Positions 40,585 through 50,261 of a DNA stretch of 64,000 nucleotides are shown here, one piece after another. The notes under the pieces were generated by a model. The model saw only the letters and a list, made by a program, of their open reading frames with translations. It was not told the DNA's origin and ran no database searches. The DNA is from Agrobacterium vitis. Its GTDB lineage: Bacteria; Pseudomonadota; Alphaproteobacteria; Rhizobiales; Rhizobiaceae. The stretch is from the NCBI RefSeq assembly GCF_037039395.1, contig NZ_CP146242.1, positions 1 to 64,000 of the forward strand, given 5' to 3'. Both the position numbers and the translations under genes were made by a program. Numbering within the stretch: position 1 is the first letter of the stretch; every line of letters starts with the position of its first letter.

Positions 40585-40989
40585 TTACCGGCTGGACCGC
40601 TGCTCCAGATCGCCAATCCTGCGGTGCAGGATTTCGATCATGCTGCCGGTCTCCTGATACATATGAGTCAAACGGTCGAGTTCGCGGCGCATGACCAAAA
40701 GCATGTCGTCCTCGGCATCGCCGTCATTGTCCTCTTCGTCTGGCCCTCGCCCATTGCCGGTCATCAGCCATTGGCGGCAAACGCCAAGGCTATCGGCAAC
40801 CAGACCAAGACTTCTGGCATCGGCCTCACTGCGATCCGCCTCCCATGAGCGCAATTTCGCAACCGGCACGCCTGCAATCGAGGCCAAATCGGCGAGATCC
40901 ATACCCGCACAATCCCGCGCAGTTGCAAGTCGCCCGCCCAAGGTGTCGTCGTTCACATTGAGTAGCCGGTTAATATCGTAAAGCCCCAT
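40585..40989 (-). CDS. XRE-family transcriptional regulator
   Basis: 134 aa from the ATG at 40989 (MGLYDINRLLNVNDDTLGGR), chosen because GGAGAT lies 8 bp upstream; the frame stays open further 5'. A helix-turn-helix is at about residues 17-72 (GRLATARDCAGMDLADLASI, AGVPVAKLRSWEADRSEADA, VADSLGVCRQWLMTGNG). A very acidic linker (PDEEDNDGDAEDD) leads to a C-terminal coiled coil (LLVMRRELDRLTHMYQETGS) probably for oligomerisation. It ends 22 bp from lipB, convergent with it. The target is unknown. Confidence 0.8.
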   Translation of the reverse strand: MGLYDINRLLNVNDDTLGGRLATARDCAGMDLADLASIAGVPVAKLRSWEADRSEADARSLGLVADSLGVCRQWLMTGNGRGPDEEDNDGDAEDDMLLVMRRELDRLTHMYQETGSMIEILHRRIGDLEQRSSR

Positions 40990-41684
40990 AATACGATCTC
41001 CGTGAAAAAAACGCCGATGATTCCCAGCCACCCGACATTCCCTTGACCGCCTCTCGCCGAAGGCCCACGCCTTCGACAAATTTTTTACCCGCATGATTGC
41101 CAGCTTAAAATAGATCCAGATCGAAATCCGTCTGCCGCGCATCCGGGTTAAAAATACGCGCCCATCGGATTGCTACGCCGTTGAACCGTTTAAAACCGCA
41201 ACAGAAATGTCCGACATCTCAATTGGTTCCACACCGCAGAAAAAATTTATCCTGACGCCGTAAATTACGAAAATTGAAACTGTGCCGCAATGGTGCCTCG
41301 CGACAAATCTCGTTTTCACGACTGTCATATTTAAACGCCGACCAGCAAACCCTCGACCAAACGCTCGGTAACTTATAAAAACAGCAATGTTTTTCAATGA
41401 GAAGGTGGAAAATTGGATTCCATTGAGGAAACGGAACGGAGCAGGCCTATCCTTATCGGCTTCTCTCGACAGGACTTAAGGGCGCGTTAATGCCCCAAAT
41501 CCGCAACGCTCCAAAATGACCCAGTTTTATTCAAGGGCGACATTCGATGTGCGTTTTTGAGGCAGCCAAGCCACAACGAATCAACTTGGCAAAAAACTGC
41601 AATGCGCTTTTGCTTGGATTATTTTTTGAATGGTGGCGCCCGCCAAAAGCCGCTCCACACTTTTCGGGCCGATAGCTCTCCTCA
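40990..41684. other. Long intergenic region, no gene recognised
   Basis: About 700 bp upstream of the XRE gene. Short frames are open on both strands, but codon pattern and starts are poor. It presumably contains the XRE promoter. Nothing else was identified apart from the palindromic repeat at its right edge. Confidence 0.4.
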
Positions 41685-41731
41685 AGCATCGGCTTACCCG
41701 AAAACCGCTTCACATTTTTCGGGCCGATGCT
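41641..41731. repeat. Rhizobium-type mosaic palindromic repeat
   Basis: The motif CACACTTTTCGGGCCGATAG is repeated imperfectly as CACATTTTTCGGGCCGATGC 50 bp later. AGCATCGGC...CCCGAAAA (41685-41704) pairs with TTTTCGGG...GATGCT (41716-41731). The pattern fits the RIME-type intergenic elements of Rhizobium. Its right end touches the 3' end of the DnaJ-domain gene and may act as its terminator. Confidence 0.6.
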
Positions 41732-42341
41732 ATTCGGCCGCCTTCGGCAGATCCGGGACAGGATCGGACAGCGTTTCCACCAGCGGCTCCAGCTCGTAGG
41801 AATAGCCTTCCAGCATGGAATAGGCGCGCTCGATAGCGTCGATCTGGGTTTCGGCATTCTTGATCGCTTCGGCAATCGACTGGGTGCGGGCGCGCAACAT
41901 CGAGCCAAGCACATCCGTTTCAGGCCGCCGGCCAATGCGATCCACATGCTTGCGGATACGGGTGCGGTGACGCTCCAGTTCCAGAATATGGAACCGGGCC
42001 TTGAGGATGTCGTCGGTCAGTTTACGGCGCAGGCCCGCGACCGGATCGAAACTGCCGGGCTCGCGCTCGTCGAGAATCATGTCGTTGATCAGCGATTCCA
42101 GCACCATCAGGCCCTTCAGGTCGGCGACATCGGCCAGTTGCGGATCGTAACCGGTATCGTCGTACACCTTACGGCGGACCGGGTCCTTCAAGAGATCGTA
42201 GGATGTGGTGATCCGGCCAAACTCATCCGGGTCGCCGCCAGCATCCGGGTGGGCACTCTTGGCCTTCTTGCGATACGCCGCCTTGACCGCCGCCTCATCG
42301 GCATCGCGCTCCAAACCCAGCATGACATAAGGATCGATCAC
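41730..42341 (-). CDS. DnaJ (J)-domain protein
   Basis: A 203-aa protein with an N-terminal J domain (about 1-65: PYVMLGLERDADEAAVKAAY, RKKAKSAHPDAGGDPDEFGR, YDLLKDPVRRKVYDDTGY), including the HPD motif that stimulates DnaK. The remaining 135 residues are helical with no zinc-finger or C-terminal DnaJ domain, so it is a type III co-chaperone. Client and partner are unknown. It is alone on the minus strand, divergent from purL. Confidence 0.85.
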   Translation of the reverse strand: MIDPYVMLGLERDADEAAVKAAYRKKAKSAHPDAGGDPDEFGRITTSYDLLKDPVRRKVYDDTGYDPQLADVADLKGLMVLESLINDMILDEREPGSFDPVAGLRRKLTDDILKARFHILELERHRTRIRKHVDRIGRRPETDVLGSMLRARTQSIAEAIKNAETQIDAIERAYSMLEGYSYELEPLVETLSDPVPDLPKAAE

Positions 42342-42687
42342 AAAGGCACCTGTCTAGAATTCCAACCGGTCCGGCAAAGCCGGCAGACGTTTCGCATGGC
42401 TGTAACACAGGCTCATCCACCTCGCTTACATCGCGCATAAGTTTACCGCAGGCCGGGGCGAAAATGTGAAAAGAAATGCTCTATCCCCAAACAGATTGCC
42501 CCGGGCATGATAAAACACCATTGCCGCCAGCCCAAAAATGACGAGATCCGGCCAAAGACCGGCCATCGGCACGCAAACCTTGGAAAGGCCGCATTTTACC
42601 CGCCGCAGCCGCATTTTCCAGTCGCGCGAATGAATTGCCTGTTATAAAAGGGCGGCAAAATTCTCACTCCCAGTGCAAGAGAGAGCC
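42342..42687. other. Divergent promoter region of the J-protein gene and purL
   Basis: About 345 bp between divergent genes. No RNA motif or gene was recognised; a G+C-rich imperfect hairpin lies near 42590-42640. It probably holds both promoters. Confidence 0.35.
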
Positions 42688-44925
42688 ATGACGATCCCGA
42701 ATTCCATCCCGATCACCCCGGAACTGGTTGCCTCCCACGGCCTGAAGCCGGAGGAATATGACCGGATTCTGCAATTGATCGGACGGGAGCCGACATTTAC
42801 CGAGCTTGGTATTTTCTCGGCCATGTGGAACGAGCATTGTTCCTACAAGTCCTCGAAGCGCTGGTTGCGCACCCTGCCAACCACGGGGGCGCGCGTCATT
42901 CAAGGTCCCGGCGAAAATGCAGGCGTGGTCGATATCGACGATGGCGATTGCGTGGTCTTCAAGATGGAAAGCCATAACCACCCTTCTTATATCGAGCCTT
43001 ATCAAGGCGCTGCGACCGGTGTCGGCGGCATTCTGCGCGACGTTTTCACCATGGGTGCGCGTCCGATTGCGGCCATGAACGCGCTGCGCTTCGGCGCGCC
43101 GGATCATCCGAAAACCCGGCATCTGGTGGCGGGCGTCGTCTCCGGCGTCGGTGGCTACGGCAATTCCTTCGGCGTGCCGACGGTGGGCGGCGAAGTGGAG
43201 TTCGACGAGCGCTATAACGGTAATATCCTGGTCAACGCCTTTGCCGCCGGTCTTGCCAAATCGGATGCGATCTTCCTGTCGGAAGCCAAGGGCGTTGGTC
43301 TGCCGGTCGTCTATCTCGGCGCCAAGACCGGCCGCGATGGCGTCGGCGGCGCGACCATGGCGTCAGCGGAATTCGACGAATCCATCGAGGAAAAACGCCC
43401 GACCGTACAGGTCGGCGACCCCTTCACCGAAAAATGCCTGCTGGAAGCCTGCCTTGAGCTGATGAAGACCGGCGCGGTCATCGCCATCCAGGACATGGGC
43501 GCCGCCGGTCTCACCTGTTCGGCGGTGGAAATGGGCGCCAAGGGCGATCTCGGCATCGAGCTTGACCTCGACACCGTGCCGGTGCGCGAAGAAAACATGA
43601 CCGCCTATGAAATGATGCTCTCGGAAAGCCAGGAGCGCATGCTGATGGTGCTGGAGCCCTCCAAGGAAGAGGTCGCCAAGGCGATCTTCGTCAAATGGGG
43701 CCTGGATTTCGCCATTGTCGGCAAGACCACTGACGACCTGCGCTTCCGCATCCTGCATCAAGGCGAAGAAGTCGCCAATCTGCCGATCAAGGATCTCGGC
43801 GACCAGGCACCTGAATATGACCGTCCCTGGCGCGAATCAGACAAGCGCGGCCCCCTGCCCGCCAATCTGGTGGAAGAACCAGCCGATTACCGCGCCGCCA
43901 TTCTCTCGCTGGTCGGTTCGGCCAACCAGTCCAGCCGCCGCTGGGTCTATGAACAATATGACACGCTGATCCAGGGCAATTCCCTTCAGCTTCCCGGCGG
44001 CGACGCTGGCGTGGTGCGGGTGGAAAACCACCCGACCAAGGCGCTGGCCTTCTCCTCGGATGTCACGCCGCGCTATGTCGAAGCCGATCCGTTTGAAGGT
44101 GGCAAGCAGGCTGTGGCCGAATGCTGGCGCAACATCACCGCGACCGGCGCCGAGCCGCTGGCTTCCACCGACAATCTCAACTTCGGCAATCCCGAAAAGC
44201 CTGAGATCATGGGTCAGCTGGTTGAAGCCATCAAGGGCATTGGCGAAGCCTGCCGGGCTCTGGATTTCCCGATCGTCTCGGGCAATGTGTCGCTGTATAA
44301 CGAGACCAATGGCGTCGCGATCCTGCCCACCCCGACCATTGCAGGCGTTGGCCTGCTGCCTGATTGGAGCCGGATGGCGAAAATCGGCAGCGCTCAGGAT
44401 GGCGATCATGTCCTGCTGATCGGCACCGATGGCTCCCATCTCGGCAGCTCGATCTATCTGCGCGACCTTCTTGGCCGCACCGATGGCCCGGCGCCCGAGG
44501 TAGACCTGCATGCCGAGCGCCGCAATGGCGATTTCATCCGCTCGGCGATCCGCAATGGTCAGGTAACCGCCTGCCATGACATTTCCTCCGGCGGCCTGGG
44601 GATTGCTCTGGCCGAGATGGCCATGGCCTCGGCCAAGGGCCTTACCATCGACCTGTCGGAAAGCCGCGGTCCGGCCCATGCCCTGCTGTTTGGCGAAGAC
44701 CAGGCCCGCTATGTGGTGACGGTTCCAGCCGATCTCGCCAATTTCATCTGCGCCAATGCCGAAGGCGCGGGCGTACCGTTCCGCCGCCTTGGCAAGGTTG
44801 GCGGCGATGCGCTCGTCATCGACGGTATGTGTACAATCACCGTTGAGGAATTGCGCAACACGCATGAATCGTGGTTCCCTGAATTCATGAATGGCAAGGC
44901 TGAAACCCTGGCCGCCGCGCAGTAA
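42688..44925 (+). CDS. purL: Phosphoribosylformylglycinamidine synthase, large (PurL) subunit
   Basis: Makes formylglycinamidine ribonucleotide in purine synthesis, with PurQ and PurS (not in this window). 745 aa, the short PurL type. Blocks include [40 protein letters not shown] and [20 protein letters not shown] (active-site His), [30 protein letters not shown] and [19 protein letters not shown] start at ATG 42688 ([20 protein letters not shown]), preceded by AGAGAGAG, rather than the in-frame GTG at 42673. It heads a probable purL-bolA-hypothetical-grxD cluster. Confidence 0.97.
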   Translation: MTIPNSIPITPELVASHGLKPEEYDRILQLIGREPTFTELGIFSAMWNEHCSYKSSKRWLRTLPTTGARVIQGPGENAGVVDIDDGDCVVFKMESHNHPSYIEPYQGAATGVGGILRDVFTMGARPIAAMNALRFGAPDHPKTRHLVAGVVSGVGGYGNSFGVPTVGGEVEFDERYNGNILVNAFAAGLAKSDAIFLSEAKGVGLPVVYLGAKTGRDGVGGATMASAEFDESIEEKRPTVQVGDPFTEKCLLEACLELMKTGAVIAIQDMGAAGLTCSAVEMGAKGDLGIELDLDTVPVREENMTAYEMMLSESQERMLMVLEPSKEEVAKAIFVKWGLDFAIVGKTTDDLRFRILHQGEEVANLPIKDLGDQAPEYDRPWRESDKRGPLPANLVEEPADYRAAILSLVGSANQSSRRWVYEQYDTLIQGNSLQLPGGDAGVVRVENHPTKALAFSSDVTPRYVEADPFEGGKQAVAECWRNITATGAEPLASTDNLNFGNPEKPEIMGQLVEAIKGIGEACRALDFPIVSGNVSLYNETNGVAILPTPTIAGVGLLPDWSRMAKIGSAQDGDHVLLIGTDGSHLGSSIYLRDLLGRTDGPAPEVDLHAERRNGDFIRSAIRNGQVTACHDISSGGLGIALAEMAMASAKGLTIDLSESRGPAHALLFGEDQARYVVTVPADLANFICANAEGAGVPFRRLGKVGGDALVIDGMCTITVEELRNTHESWFPEFMNGKAETLAAAQ

Positions 44926-44964
44926 ATATCAGGCGCGCAAAAAGATCAGAATGGGAGCAGAACC

Positions 44965-45201
44965 ATGGCTATGAAGCCCGGCGATATCGAAGACATGATC
45001 AAAGCGGGTATTCCCGGCGCCAAGGTCGTCATCCGCGATCTGGCAGGCGATGGTGATCACTACGCCGCTGAAGTCGTGGCAGAAGCCTTTCGCGGCAAGT
45101 CGCGGGTGCAGCAGCACCAGATGGTCTACGATGCCCTGAAAGGCAATATGGGCGGGGTGCTGCATGCCCTCGCCCTGCAAACCTCCATCCCTGAAGCCTG
45201 A
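44965..45201 (+). CDS. BolA family protein
   Basis: A 78-aa BolA/IbaG-type protein: GDIEDMIKAGIPGAKVVIRD, LAGDGDHYAAEVVAEAF with the conserved His, and SRVQQHQMVYDALKGNMGGV containing the RVxxHQxVYxAL signature. BolA proteins form [2Fe-2S]-bridged complexes with monothiol glutaredoxins in iron-sulfur trafficking. The monothiol glutaredoxin gene lies 318 bp downstream, fitting that partnership. Complete, with GGGAGCAG before the ATG. Confidence 0.93.
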   Translation: MAMKPGDIEDMIKAGIPGAKVVIRDLAGDGDHYAAEVVAEAFRGKSRVQQHQMVYDALKGNMGGVLHALALQTSIPEA

Positions 45202-45216
45202 CGGTATCACATCATC

Positions 45217-45417
45217 ATGAGCAACCCGATCACCTCGTTTTTCTCCTCACTGATCAAATCGGTGAAAGCTGAAATGTCCGACCGAAAGAAATATAAGCAG
45301 GCCCGGCTGCAACGGTTGAATGCTCCTGCGGCCGACAAGAAGGTCGAGCCGACACGGGCAAATAACCGTAACAAGGCGGCCCGTCAGGCCCGGCGTGTGA
45401 CCCGCAACCGGGGCTGA
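45217..45417 (+). CDS. Small basic protein of unknown function
   Basis: A 66-aa protein, 15 bp after bolA and before grxD. The N-terminus has a short hydrophobic stretch ([13 protein letters not shown]). The rest is highly basic (SDRKKYKQARLQRLNAPAAD, NRNKAARQARRVTRNRG), suggesting nucleic-acid binding or simply a disordered tail. I do not recognise a family. The position between bolA and grxD suggests co-expression, but a strong promoter intervenes before grxD. Confidence 0.55.
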   Translation: MSNPITSFFSSLIKSVKAEMSDRKKYKQARLQRLNAPAADKKVEPTRANNRNKAARQARRVTRNRG

Positions 45418-45442
45418 TAACGGTTAACCGCCGTTTTGACTT

Positions 45443-45471
45443 TTGAAATTTCGGCAAAATGCGCCTATATA
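45443..45471 (+). promoter_or_regulatory. Sigma-70-like promoter of grxD
   Basis: TTGAAA (45443-45448), a 17-bp spacer and TATATA (45466-45471) lie 47 bp before the grxD ATG, a near-ideal housekeeping promoter. It lets grxD be transcribed independently of purL and bolA. Confidence 0.7.
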
Positions 45472-45518
45472 GGCAATGGAATACTGCGGCCTTGACCCGC
45501 ATGTGAAAGGATAAATCC

Positions 45519-45855
45519 ATGAGCGGTGTAAACGAATTCATTGATAATGCTGTCAAAAGCAATGACGTCGTGCTTTTCATGAAGGGCACCCCCCAGTTTC
45601 CGCAATGCGGATTTTCGGGCCAGGTCGTGCAGATGCTCGATTATCTCGGCATCGACTATAAGGGCATCAACGTGCTTGCCGACCAGGAAATTCGCGAAGG
45701 CATCAAGACCTATTCCAACTGGCCGACCATTCCGCAGTCTCTATGTGAAGGGCGAATTCATCGGCGGATGCGATATCGTCCGGGAAATGTTCCAGGCCGG
45801 TGAGTTGCAGTCTCATCTTGAGGAAAAGGGCATCGCCGTTCGCGGCGCAGCCTGA
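45519..45855 (+). pseudogene. grxD: Monothiol glutaredoxin, frameshifted by one base
   Basis: Grx4-type protein for iron-sulfur cluster transfer. The first frame reads [40 protein letters not shown] with the CGFS active site, and YSNWPTIPQ. It then runs into wrong residues. One extra T near 45741 (CAGTCTC for CAGCTC) explains this; removing it gives [20 protein letters not shown] and [18 protein letters not shown] to a stop at 45855, about 111 aa, the normal length. The damage is the same type as in lipB, so a sequence error is likely. Confidence 0.87.
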
Positions 45856-46069
45856 CGCGGAACGGACAAAGCCCGGTAGTATTCCGGGCTTGTCCCCTTC
45901 TACCCCCTTGCGCATATTGCGGTGCGGCAAATTTGACGCACCCTGCGGCCAGCTACAACCCCATCAACAGCACAGCTCTCATAATCGATTCCGATTGAGG
46001 GATTAATGCAGTATCTGATGAAGGCGTCGCGCCTTGCGACGCCTTTTGATTTTCCAGGACATGTTTTCC

Positions 46070-47317
46070 ATGACAGCTCCCCTTCGTTCCGCTCCAGCAG
46101 CCTTGCAAGGCATGAGCAAGCTGGAATTCGTCTTTCTCTGCGCCGCATTGATGGCAATGAACGCGCTGGCGATCGACATCATGCTTCCTGCCTTGCAGCA
46201 GATCGGCGAAGCCCTCAATGTCGCCAATGAAAATCACCGGCAATATGTCGTGACGTCCTACTTGATCGGGTTTGGCTGCGCGCAATTGATTTATGGACCG
46301 CTGTCGGATCGGTTCGGGCGGCGCACGCCCATGTTGATCGGTCTCATCGTCTATGTTCTGGCGGCGCTGGCCATCACTATTGTGCCAAGCTTTGCCGGAT
46401 TGCTCATCCTGCGCTTCATCCAGGGCGCCGGCTCGGCTGGAACCCGGGTCATCACCATTTCTATCGTGCGCGACGTTTACGGTGGCCGACAGATGGCGGA
46501 AGTGATGTCGCTGATCATGATGGTGTTCATGATCATCCCGGTCGTTGCTCCCGGAACCGGTCAGATCATCATGTTCTTCGGCAACTGGCACCTGATCTTC
46601 CTGTTCATTGCCGTTGGCGGCATTCTCACCAGCATCTGGATGCATATGCGACTGCCGGAAACACTCGATCCGGAAAATCGGCGGGAATTTACCCCGAAAG
46701 TCATTCTCCAGGGCTTCAAGATCGTCCTGACCAACCGCATCGCCCTGTTCTACACATTGGCAAGCACCTTCATCTTCGGGGCACTGTTCGGCTTCATCAA
46801 CTCGGCCCAGCAGATCTATATGGGCATTTATGGCCTGGGCGTCTGGTTTCCATTCGCCTTCGCTGCCGTGGCGATTTTCATGGCGCTGTCGTCCTACGTC
46901 AACTCGAAGCTGGTGGGCCGGATTGGCATGCGGCGCCTGTCTCACGCCTCGCTTCTCGGCTTCATCACCATCAATGCCCTGTGGTTGCTGGCTGAAACCT
47001 TCGGGCCGACACCATTGCCCTTCGTGATATTCATGGCATTCTTTGCCGTCTCGATGTTCCAGTTCGGCTGGATTGGCGGCAATTTCCAGACGCTTGCCAT
47101 CGAACCGCTCGGCCATGTCGCCGGAACGGCCTCCTCGGTGCTCGGCTTCATCTCGACCGTCGGCGGCTCGGTTCTCGGCGCTATCGTCGGTCAGGCCTTC
47201 GATGGAACATCCCGACCGCTGGTCGCCGGCTACTTCTTCCTCGGCGTCATAGGGCTGGTGTTCGTGCTGATTGCCGAAAAGGGCAAGCTGTTTCAGCCGC
47301 ACAATCCAAAGGTCTGA
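46070..47317 (+). CDS. MFS multidrug transporter, Bcr/CflA type
   Basis: 415 aa with about 12 membrane helices. The first pair includes MSKLEFVFLCAALMAMNALA and IDIMLPALQQIGEAL, the conserved Bcr/CflA opening. YLIGFGCAQLIYGPLSDRFG, RRTPMLIGLIVY is the MFS loop 2-3 signature, and LRFIQGAGSAGTRVI matches motif C-like sequence. Related proteins export bicyclomycin, chloramphenicol or sulfonamides by proton antiport. I start at 46070 because CAGGA is about 10 bp upstream; in-frame ATGs exist at 46061 and 46034. Confidence 0.9.
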   Translation: MTAPLRSAPAALQGMSKLEFVFLCAALMAMNALAIDIMLPALQQIGEALNVANENHRQYVVTSYLIGFGCAQLIYGPLSDRFGRRTPMLIGLIVYVLAALAITIVPSFAGLLILRFIQGAGSAGTRVITISIVRDVYGGRQMAEVMSLIMMVFMIIPVVAPGTGQIIMFFGNWHLIFLFIAVGGILTSIWMHMRLPETLDPENRREFTPKVILQGFKIVLTNRIALFYTLASTFIFGALFGFINSAQQIYMGIYGLGVWFPFAFAAVAIFMALSSYVNSKLVGRIGMRRLSHASLLGFITINALWLLAETFGPTPLPFVIFMAFFAVSMFQFGWIGGNFQTLAIEPLGHVAGTASSVLGFISTVGGSVLGAIVGQAFDGTSRPLVAGYFFLGVIGLVFVLIAEKGKLFQPHNPKV

Positions 47318-47334
47318 CACTCTGATATCCGAAC

Positions 47335-47371
47335 AAAAAAGCCACGGCAGGTGATCTGCCGTGGCTTTTTT
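47335..47371. terminator. Bidirectional terminator
   Basis: AAAAAAGCCACGGCAG and CTGCCGTGGCTTTTTT form a perfect stem around GTGAT. It serves the MFS gene and the convergent phosphatase gene. Confidence 0.9.
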
Positions 47372-47389
47372 ATTGGGTAACCGGAGATT

Positions 47390-48211
47390 TCAAACGTTGA
47401 AAATCTTTTCGCGCAACTCGGTCCAGCTCTCCTTGTCGGGAGCAATCAGCAGACCGCCACTGGTGTGGTGCGGCAGGTAGGCTGAGCCGTCGAACCGGGC
47501 GGCATAGGCGCCTGCCTCCTGGGCCATCAGCGTTCCGGCCAGATGATCCCAGGGCATCAGCTTGTTATACATGGCAAAATGCATATGGCCCTGGCAGAGA
47601 ATACGATATTCGTGGGCGGCGCAGCGATAGCTGGTGAACAGCCGCACCTCGGCCAGATTGACGAGCAGCTTGCGGCGCGCCTCCAGCTCGAAAAAGCCGA
47701 CATTGGCAATGCCGATCTTCTGCGCAAGATCGGGTGCCGGGCGCACCTCCATCTTTTCCTGGTTGCCATCGGGTTTGCAGAGCCAGGCGCCGCTGCCCTT
47801 TTCAACGATTGCCCAATCATTGCCCATCGGGTCGTAAATCAGGCCCGCAACCGTTTCACCCTGACGCACGACGCTGAGCATGACCCCGAACAGCGGCAGG
47901 CCGGCAGCGAAATTGAACGTGCCGTCAATCGGATCGACAATCACGGCGAGCTCGGCATCCGCCAGCTTGTCGAGCAGAGCCGGATCGGCGGCAACCGCTT
48001 CCTCGCCGATGAACACCGCATCCGGCATGATCTCCTCGATACCAGCACGGATCAACCGCTCGGCGGCTTCATCTGCCTCGGTGACCAGATCAATGGCCTC
48101 GGTTTTCATCCGTACATCGCCTTCGCCCAGATTGCGAAAACGCGGCAGGATTTCCTTGACTGCCGCTTCCTGCAGAAGATTGGCAAGGGCTGCAATGTCG
48201 ATATCGGCCAT
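47390..48211 (-). CDS. Inositol monophosphatase family protein (copy 1)
   Basis: A 273-aa metal-dependent phosphatase of the IMPase/CysQ fold. The metal sites are in IDLVTEADEAAERLIRA, VFIGEEAV, and the signature VIVDPIDGTFNFAAGLPLFG; the C-terminal site is in NKLMPWDHLAGTLMAQEAGA. All key acids are present. The substrate may be inositol phosphate or another small phosphate ester. A paralogue lies directly upstream (48383-49210). Confidence 0.88.
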   Translation of the reverse strand: MADIDIAALANLLQEAAVKEILPRFRNLGEGDVRMKTEAIDLVTEADEAAERLIRAGIEEIMPDAVFIGEEAVAADPALLDKLADAELAVIVDPIDGTFNFAAGLPLFGVMLSVVRQGETVAGLIYDPMGNDWAIVEKGSGAWLCKPDGNQEKMEVRPAPDLAQKIGIANVGFFELEARRKLLVNLAEVRLFTSYRCAAHEYRILCQGHMHFAMYNKLMPWDHLAGTLMAQEAGAYAARFDGSAYLPHHTSGGLLIAPDKESWTELREKIFNV

Positions 48212-48257
48212 GTCTGTTCCTTTTAAAATGTCGTTCGTCTTACAGTCTGTTCAAGAA

Positions 48258-48366
48258 TTGCCGTTGGCCTGGCGAAAATGGTGATTTCGAGAACCGGAAC
48301 GGAGCGTACTTAACGTACGTGAGTACCGGAAGCGCAGAAATTGCCATTTGCAGACGGCCAGCGGTG
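48258..48366. repeat. Rhizobium palindromic element
   Basis: An imperfect palindrome centred on CGTACTTAACGTACG, with CCGGAACGGAG on the left and GTACCGGAAGC on the right, and outer arms around GTTGGCC and GGCCAGC. It fits the RPE-type intergenic repeats common in Rhizobiaceae. It lies between the two phosphatase genes. Confidence 0.6.
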
Positions 48367-48382
48367 ATTATTGATCGGACTG

Positions 48383-49210
48383 TTATCGCGCCTGGATCAC
48401 TTCGCGTAGAATCATCTCCCAGCTGTCGCGATCCGGTGCCGTCAGGATGCCGCCGGTGATGTCGCCGGGACGATAGGGGCTGCCATCGAACCGGGCAGTC
48501 ACACCGCCAGCTTCCTGGTGGATCAGCACACCGGCCAAATGGTCCCAGGGCATCAATTTATAATGGCCGATGAAATGAACTTTGCCGGTGGCAACCAGCC
48601 AATATTCATAGGCCGAGCAATTGAAGGCGAAGGCCATCTTCGTTTTTGTGAGATTACCGGCAATGCGGCGCTTTTCCTCGCCCGACAATTCATTGATCGA
48701 AATCGTTCCAACCATGGCCGAGAGATCGCATGGGGCAGCGACCTTGACCGGCACGCGCTCACCATTGGCGCGCAGGAACTGCGCACCGGCACCGCGAGCG
48801 GCCACCAGCGTATCGCCAAGCACCGATTCGTGGATAATCCCCGCCACGGTCTCACCGCGCACCACGACGGCAAGATTGGTGGCATGCAAAGGCAGACCTG
48901 CCTGAAAATTGAATGTTCCATCGACCGGATCGATGACGAATGCCAGCTCCGCATCTCTCAAGGCGTCGATCACAGCAGGATTGGTTTCGCAAGCCTCCTC
49001 ACCGACGATCAGTGCGCCGGGCCAACGCGCCAGAAAGGCTTCCGTCATCTGCTTTTCCGACAGAAGATCGGCCTCGGTGACGAGATCGATAGAGGATTTC
49101 TTCTCGGAAATATCGGAAACACCCAGACGGCGAAAACGAGGCACGATCTGGCTGGCGGCGGCGTCCTTGACGATCTGCAGGACGGCGTCGATATCATGGT
49201 CATGAAACAC
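48383..49210 (-). CDS. Inositol monophosphatase family protein (copy 2)
   Basis: About 275 aa, closely similar in layout to the gene at 47390: SSIDLVTEADLLSEKQMTEA, LIVGEEACETNP, FVIDPVDGTFNFQAGLPLHA and YKLMPWDHLAGVLIHQEAGG hold the metal-binding acids. The start is taken as GTG 49210 (MFHDHDIDAVLQIVKDAAAS), with AAGAGAG upstream; an in-frame TTG at 49243 is a weaker option. The pair looks like a tandem duplication followed by divergence, perhaps in substrate use. Confidence 0.86.
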   Translation of the reverse strand: MFHDHDIDAVLQIVKDAAASQIVPRFRRLGVSDISEKKSSIDLVTEADLLSEKQMTEAFLARWPGALIVGEEACETNPAVIDALRDAELAFVIDPVDGTFNFQAGLPLHATNLAVVVRGETVAGIIHESVLGDTLVAARGAGAQFLRANGERVPVKVAAPCDLSAMVGTISINELSGEEKRRIAGNLTKTKMAFAFNCSAYEYWLVATGKVHFIGHYKLMPWDHLAGVLIHQEAGGVTARFDGSPYRPGDITGGILTAPDRDSWEMILREVIQAR

Positions 49211-49262
49211 GAGGAAGACTCTCTTAAGCTGGTGAAATGTCAAAAATCTCGATGCGCCCGCC

Positions 49263-50150
49263 CTATGACGGCTTCGTGACAGTCAGCCCGGAAAAATCAA
49301 AAAGTGCAGGATCGAGCAGATGCGAAGGGTTCACATGCGACAACGCCCGCAACATCGCATCCTTGCGGCCCGGCATTTTGGCTTCGATCCCGGCCAGCAT
49401 GTCCTTCATGGCGTTGCGCTGCAAGCCGTCCTGCGAGCCGCAGAGATCGCAGGGAATGATTGGAAACTGCATGGCAGCGGCGAATTTGGCGAGATCGTCT
49501 TCCGCCGCATAGGCCAGCGGCCGCAGCACAAACAGATCGCCCTCATCGTTCAACAGCTTGGCCGGCATGGCCGCCAACCGTCCACCATGGAAAAAATTCA
49601 TGAAGAAGGTTTCAAGAATGTCTTCGCGGTGATGGCCGAGCACCAGCGCATCACAGCCTTCTTCACGGGCGATGCGGTAGAGATTACCGCGCCGCAGCCG
49701 CGAGCAGAGCGAACAATAGGTGCCGCCCGCCGGGACCTTTTCCTTGACGATGGAATAAGTGTCTCGATATTCGATGCGATGCGGCATGCCGATGGATTTC
49801 AGATAATCCGGCAGGACATGCTTGGGAAAATTCGGTTGCCCCTGATCGAGATTGCAGGCGATCAATTCAACAGGCAACAGGCCACGCCATTTCAGGTCCA
49901 TCAGCAGCGCCAGCAGACCATAGCTGTCCTTGCCGCCGGAAAGCCCGATAAGCCACCGCTTCTGGCCGTTCAACATGCCGAAGTCGTCGATAGCCTGGCG
50001 CACTTGGCGCAGCAATCGCTTGCGCAGCTTGTTGAAGGAGACCGATTGCGGTGCGTCATTAAACAGGGGATGGCGGACGCTCTCCTGCCCATCCTCTACT
50101 TCATCTAATCCGGCGCGGTCCGCCCCGTCTCCCGCAAAAGCAAGATTCAT
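49263..50150 (-). CDS. ttcA: tRNA 2-thiocytidine synthetase
   Basis: A 295-aa ATP-dependent enzyme that thiolates cytidine 32 of some tRNAs. The PP-loop is [20 protein letters not shown]. Two CxxC pairs for the [4Fe-4S] cluster are in [20 protein letters not shown] and [40 protein letters not shown] and [20 protein letters not shown] are further family blocks. Complete; it overlaps neither neighbour. The stop is close to the phosphatase start, so the genes may share a transcript. Confidence 0.94.
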   Translation of the reverse strand: MNLAFAGDGADRAGLDEVEDGQESVRHPLFNDAPQSVSFNKLRKRLLRQVRQAIDDFGMLNGQKRWLIGLSGGKDSYGLLALLMDLKWRGLLPVELIACNLDQGQPNFPKHVLPDYLKSIGMPHRIEYRDTYSIVKEKVPAGGTYCSLCSRLRRGNLYRIAREEGCDALVLGHHREDILETFFMNFFHGGRLAAMPAKLLNDEGDLFVLRPLAYAAEDDLAKFAAAMQFPIIPCDLCGSQDGLQRNAMKDMLAGIEAKMPGRKDAMLRALSHVNPSHLLDPALFDFSGLTVTKPS

Positions 50151-50261
50151 GTGAGGATGCGGCCCTGTCCGCTGATTTGCTTAAACCAAGAATTGATGCT
50201 GAAGCATCTCGTCCTTGAAAAAATACTGACTGCCGCCACTGCCAATCGGACGGATCTTCCC

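Noticed and set aside
41173..41397. 74-aa minus-strand frame upstream of the XRE regulator
   Set aside because: Composition is unlike the neighbouring genes, no start signal is present and no family is recognised.
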